Notes under the pieces: model-generated
What the model was told of the DNA's origin: nothing
The model's database searches: none
Seen by the model: only the letters and a program-made list of their open reading frames with translations
Translations under genes and position numbers: made by a program
NCBI GenBank assembly: GCA_030650095.1
Contig: JAUSEE010000044.1
Coordinates: 1-51,068 of the forward strand
Origin: Candidatus Buchananbacteria bacterium
Lineage (GTDB): Bacteria; Patescibacteriota; Patescibacteriia; 2-01-FULL-39-33
Length of the DNA stretch: 51,068 nucleotides
Direction: 5' to 3'
In this document: positions 50,472-51,068 of the stretch, piece by piece
How the letters are laid out: every line of letters begins with the position of its first letter
How positions within the stretch are numbered: position 1 is the stretch's first letter

Positions 50472-50500
50472 ATTATATCACCGTTTAAAATGACAATCAA
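50472..50500 (-). promoter_or_regulatory. Promoter of the candidate small RNA
   Basis: Minus-strand TTGATT (50500-50495), 17-nt spacer, perfect TATAAT (50477-50472). Start predicted near 50465. Confidence 0.7.
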
Positions 50501-50526
50501 TCTTTTTTTTATATCCACCGGGGAAA

Positions 50527-51056
50527 CCGAGGCCGTCAGGCCTCGGAGGAGAGGGGTGTTCGTTGGACTCATCGCCCTGACATCATGTAAGATTCTCTAT
50601 ACTATGAAGTATAGAAAACAAGCACAAAGTGTTTACTACACCAGATATCATATAGTATTTGTAACTAAGTATAGAAGAAAAGCCCTCAATGAAGGTCTGG
50701 GTGCCTTTTGTGTGGGAATTTTACGTCGCATTTGTCAAAACTACCCTGATTTGGAATTATATGAAGCCAAGTGTGATGAAGATCATATCCATTTTTTAAT
50801 ATCAATACCACCGAAGTGGTCAGTTAGCGATGCAGTCAATATCTTAAAATCAAATTCGTCCAGGGCCATGCGACGTAAATTCCCTTTTCTAGAACAGCTT
50901 TATGATCGTCATGTCGGCTTTTGGTCAGACGGTTATTTTGTCTCAACTGCTGGAGTAAATGAAGAACAGATTAAAAAATACATAAAGCTTCAGGGCGAAG
51001 AGGACAACGGACAAGCGAAGCTTGAAATATAAAATACCGAGTCCGTGAGGGCTCGG
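50527..51056 (+). mobile_element. IS200/IS605-type element with matching end hairpins
   Basis: The transposase gene is bracketed by similar hairpins: ccgaggcc-gtca-ggcctcgg (50527-50546) and ccgagtcc-gtga-gggctcgg (51037-51056, one G-U pair). Both have 8-bp stems and gt(c/g)a loops, as expected for subterminal hairpins recognised by a Y1 transposase. The outer boundaries cannot be fixed because the window ends 12 nt later. No TnpB is seen, so it is IS200-like or a REP-associated type. Confidence 0.7.
50604..51032 (+). CDS. tnpA: Y1 (HUH) transposase TnpA, IS200/IS605 or REP-associated
   Basis: Single-strand DNA transposase. 142 residues; the first strand YYTRYHIVFVTKYR and the HUH motif H61-I-H63 (DHIHFL) are intact. 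Y126 in KKYI is the nucleophile. The length matches IS200 TnpA (about 130-155). I chose ATG 50604; the frame extends upstream to 50490 but runs through the left-end hairpin. All catalytic residues are present, so it may be active. Confidence 0.92.
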   Translation: MKYRKQAQSVYYTRYHIVFVTKYRRKALNEGLGAFCVGILRRICQNYPDLELYEAKCDEDHIHFLISIPPKWSVSDAVNILKSNSSRAMRRKFPFLEQLYDRHVGFWSDGYFVSTAGVNEEQIKKYIKLQGEEDNGQAKLEI

Positions 51057-51068
51057 TAGGTTATTTTT

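Overview
The window looks like a chromosomal segment from a Candidate Phyla Radiation (Patescibacteria) bacterium. The grounds are an AT-rich genome with short intergenic gaps, a 599-residue AlaS without its C-terminal domain, an RpoA without a recognisable alpha-CTD, many small orphan membrane proteins, and housekeeping genes in patchwork order (fmt-def, pheS...pheT split by orphans, serS-ftsQ, gltX alone). No rRNA, tRNA or CRISPR array was recognised. I cannot assign a genus from sequence alone.

Layout. 10-5624: lipid and tRNA genes (CarS-like CDP-lipid synthase, diacylglycerol-kinase-like, mnmA, a zinc-ribbon protein, plsC, alaS). 5693-10210: a self-contained transcription unit with its own sigma70-type promoter and terminator, encoding a membrane-anchored E2-like protein, a JAMM/JAB protease, a ThiF/E1-like enzyme and a small ubiquitin-like protein. 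This is a complete predicted ubiquitin-like conjugation cassette and is the most interesting system here. 10327-14777: strong promoter, long structured leader, then infA-rpmJ-rpsM-rpsK-rpsD-rpoA-rplQ-rplM-rpsI. 14795-15201: nested palindromes without a convincing gene. 15320-26330: two tiny membrane proteins, then a surface polysaccharide cluster (flippase, three GT2 glycosyltransferases, a Wzy-like polymerase) that also holds a 1580-residue repeat protein with a transglutaminase-like domain and an rsuA/rluB-type pseudouridine synthase. 26342-32697: fmt, def, small orphans, a MEMO/LigB-like protein, a secreted hydrolase-like protein, a membrane-anchored orphan and a WecG/TagA glycosyltransferase.

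32678-43084: a run of small-protein genes behind a strong promoter, gltX, zinc-ribbon proteins, an M23 peptidase, a TIM-barrel protein, XerC/D-type recombinase, ftsQ-serS, and two related helical orphans. 43314-50080: mostly minus-strand membrane orphans, a blue-copper lipoprotein, pheT and pheS separated by two orphans, one of which begins with a duplicate of the pheT start. 50081-51068: a repeat, a probable minus-strand small RNA with promoter and terminator, and an IS200/IS605-type TnpA flanked by matching hairpins.

Two kinds of repeat recur. One is a roughly 137-nt element with compensatory stem changes (10453 and 31059, partial at 30901), placed 20-60 nt upstream of plus-strand genes. 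The other is the GTCATTGCGAG inverted-repeat family (33886, 43142, 50231). Most promoters I could place have TTGAC(A/T/G), a 16-18-nt spacer and a TATAAT-like box. All assignments are from reading the sequence and recalled family knowledge; no database search was run.
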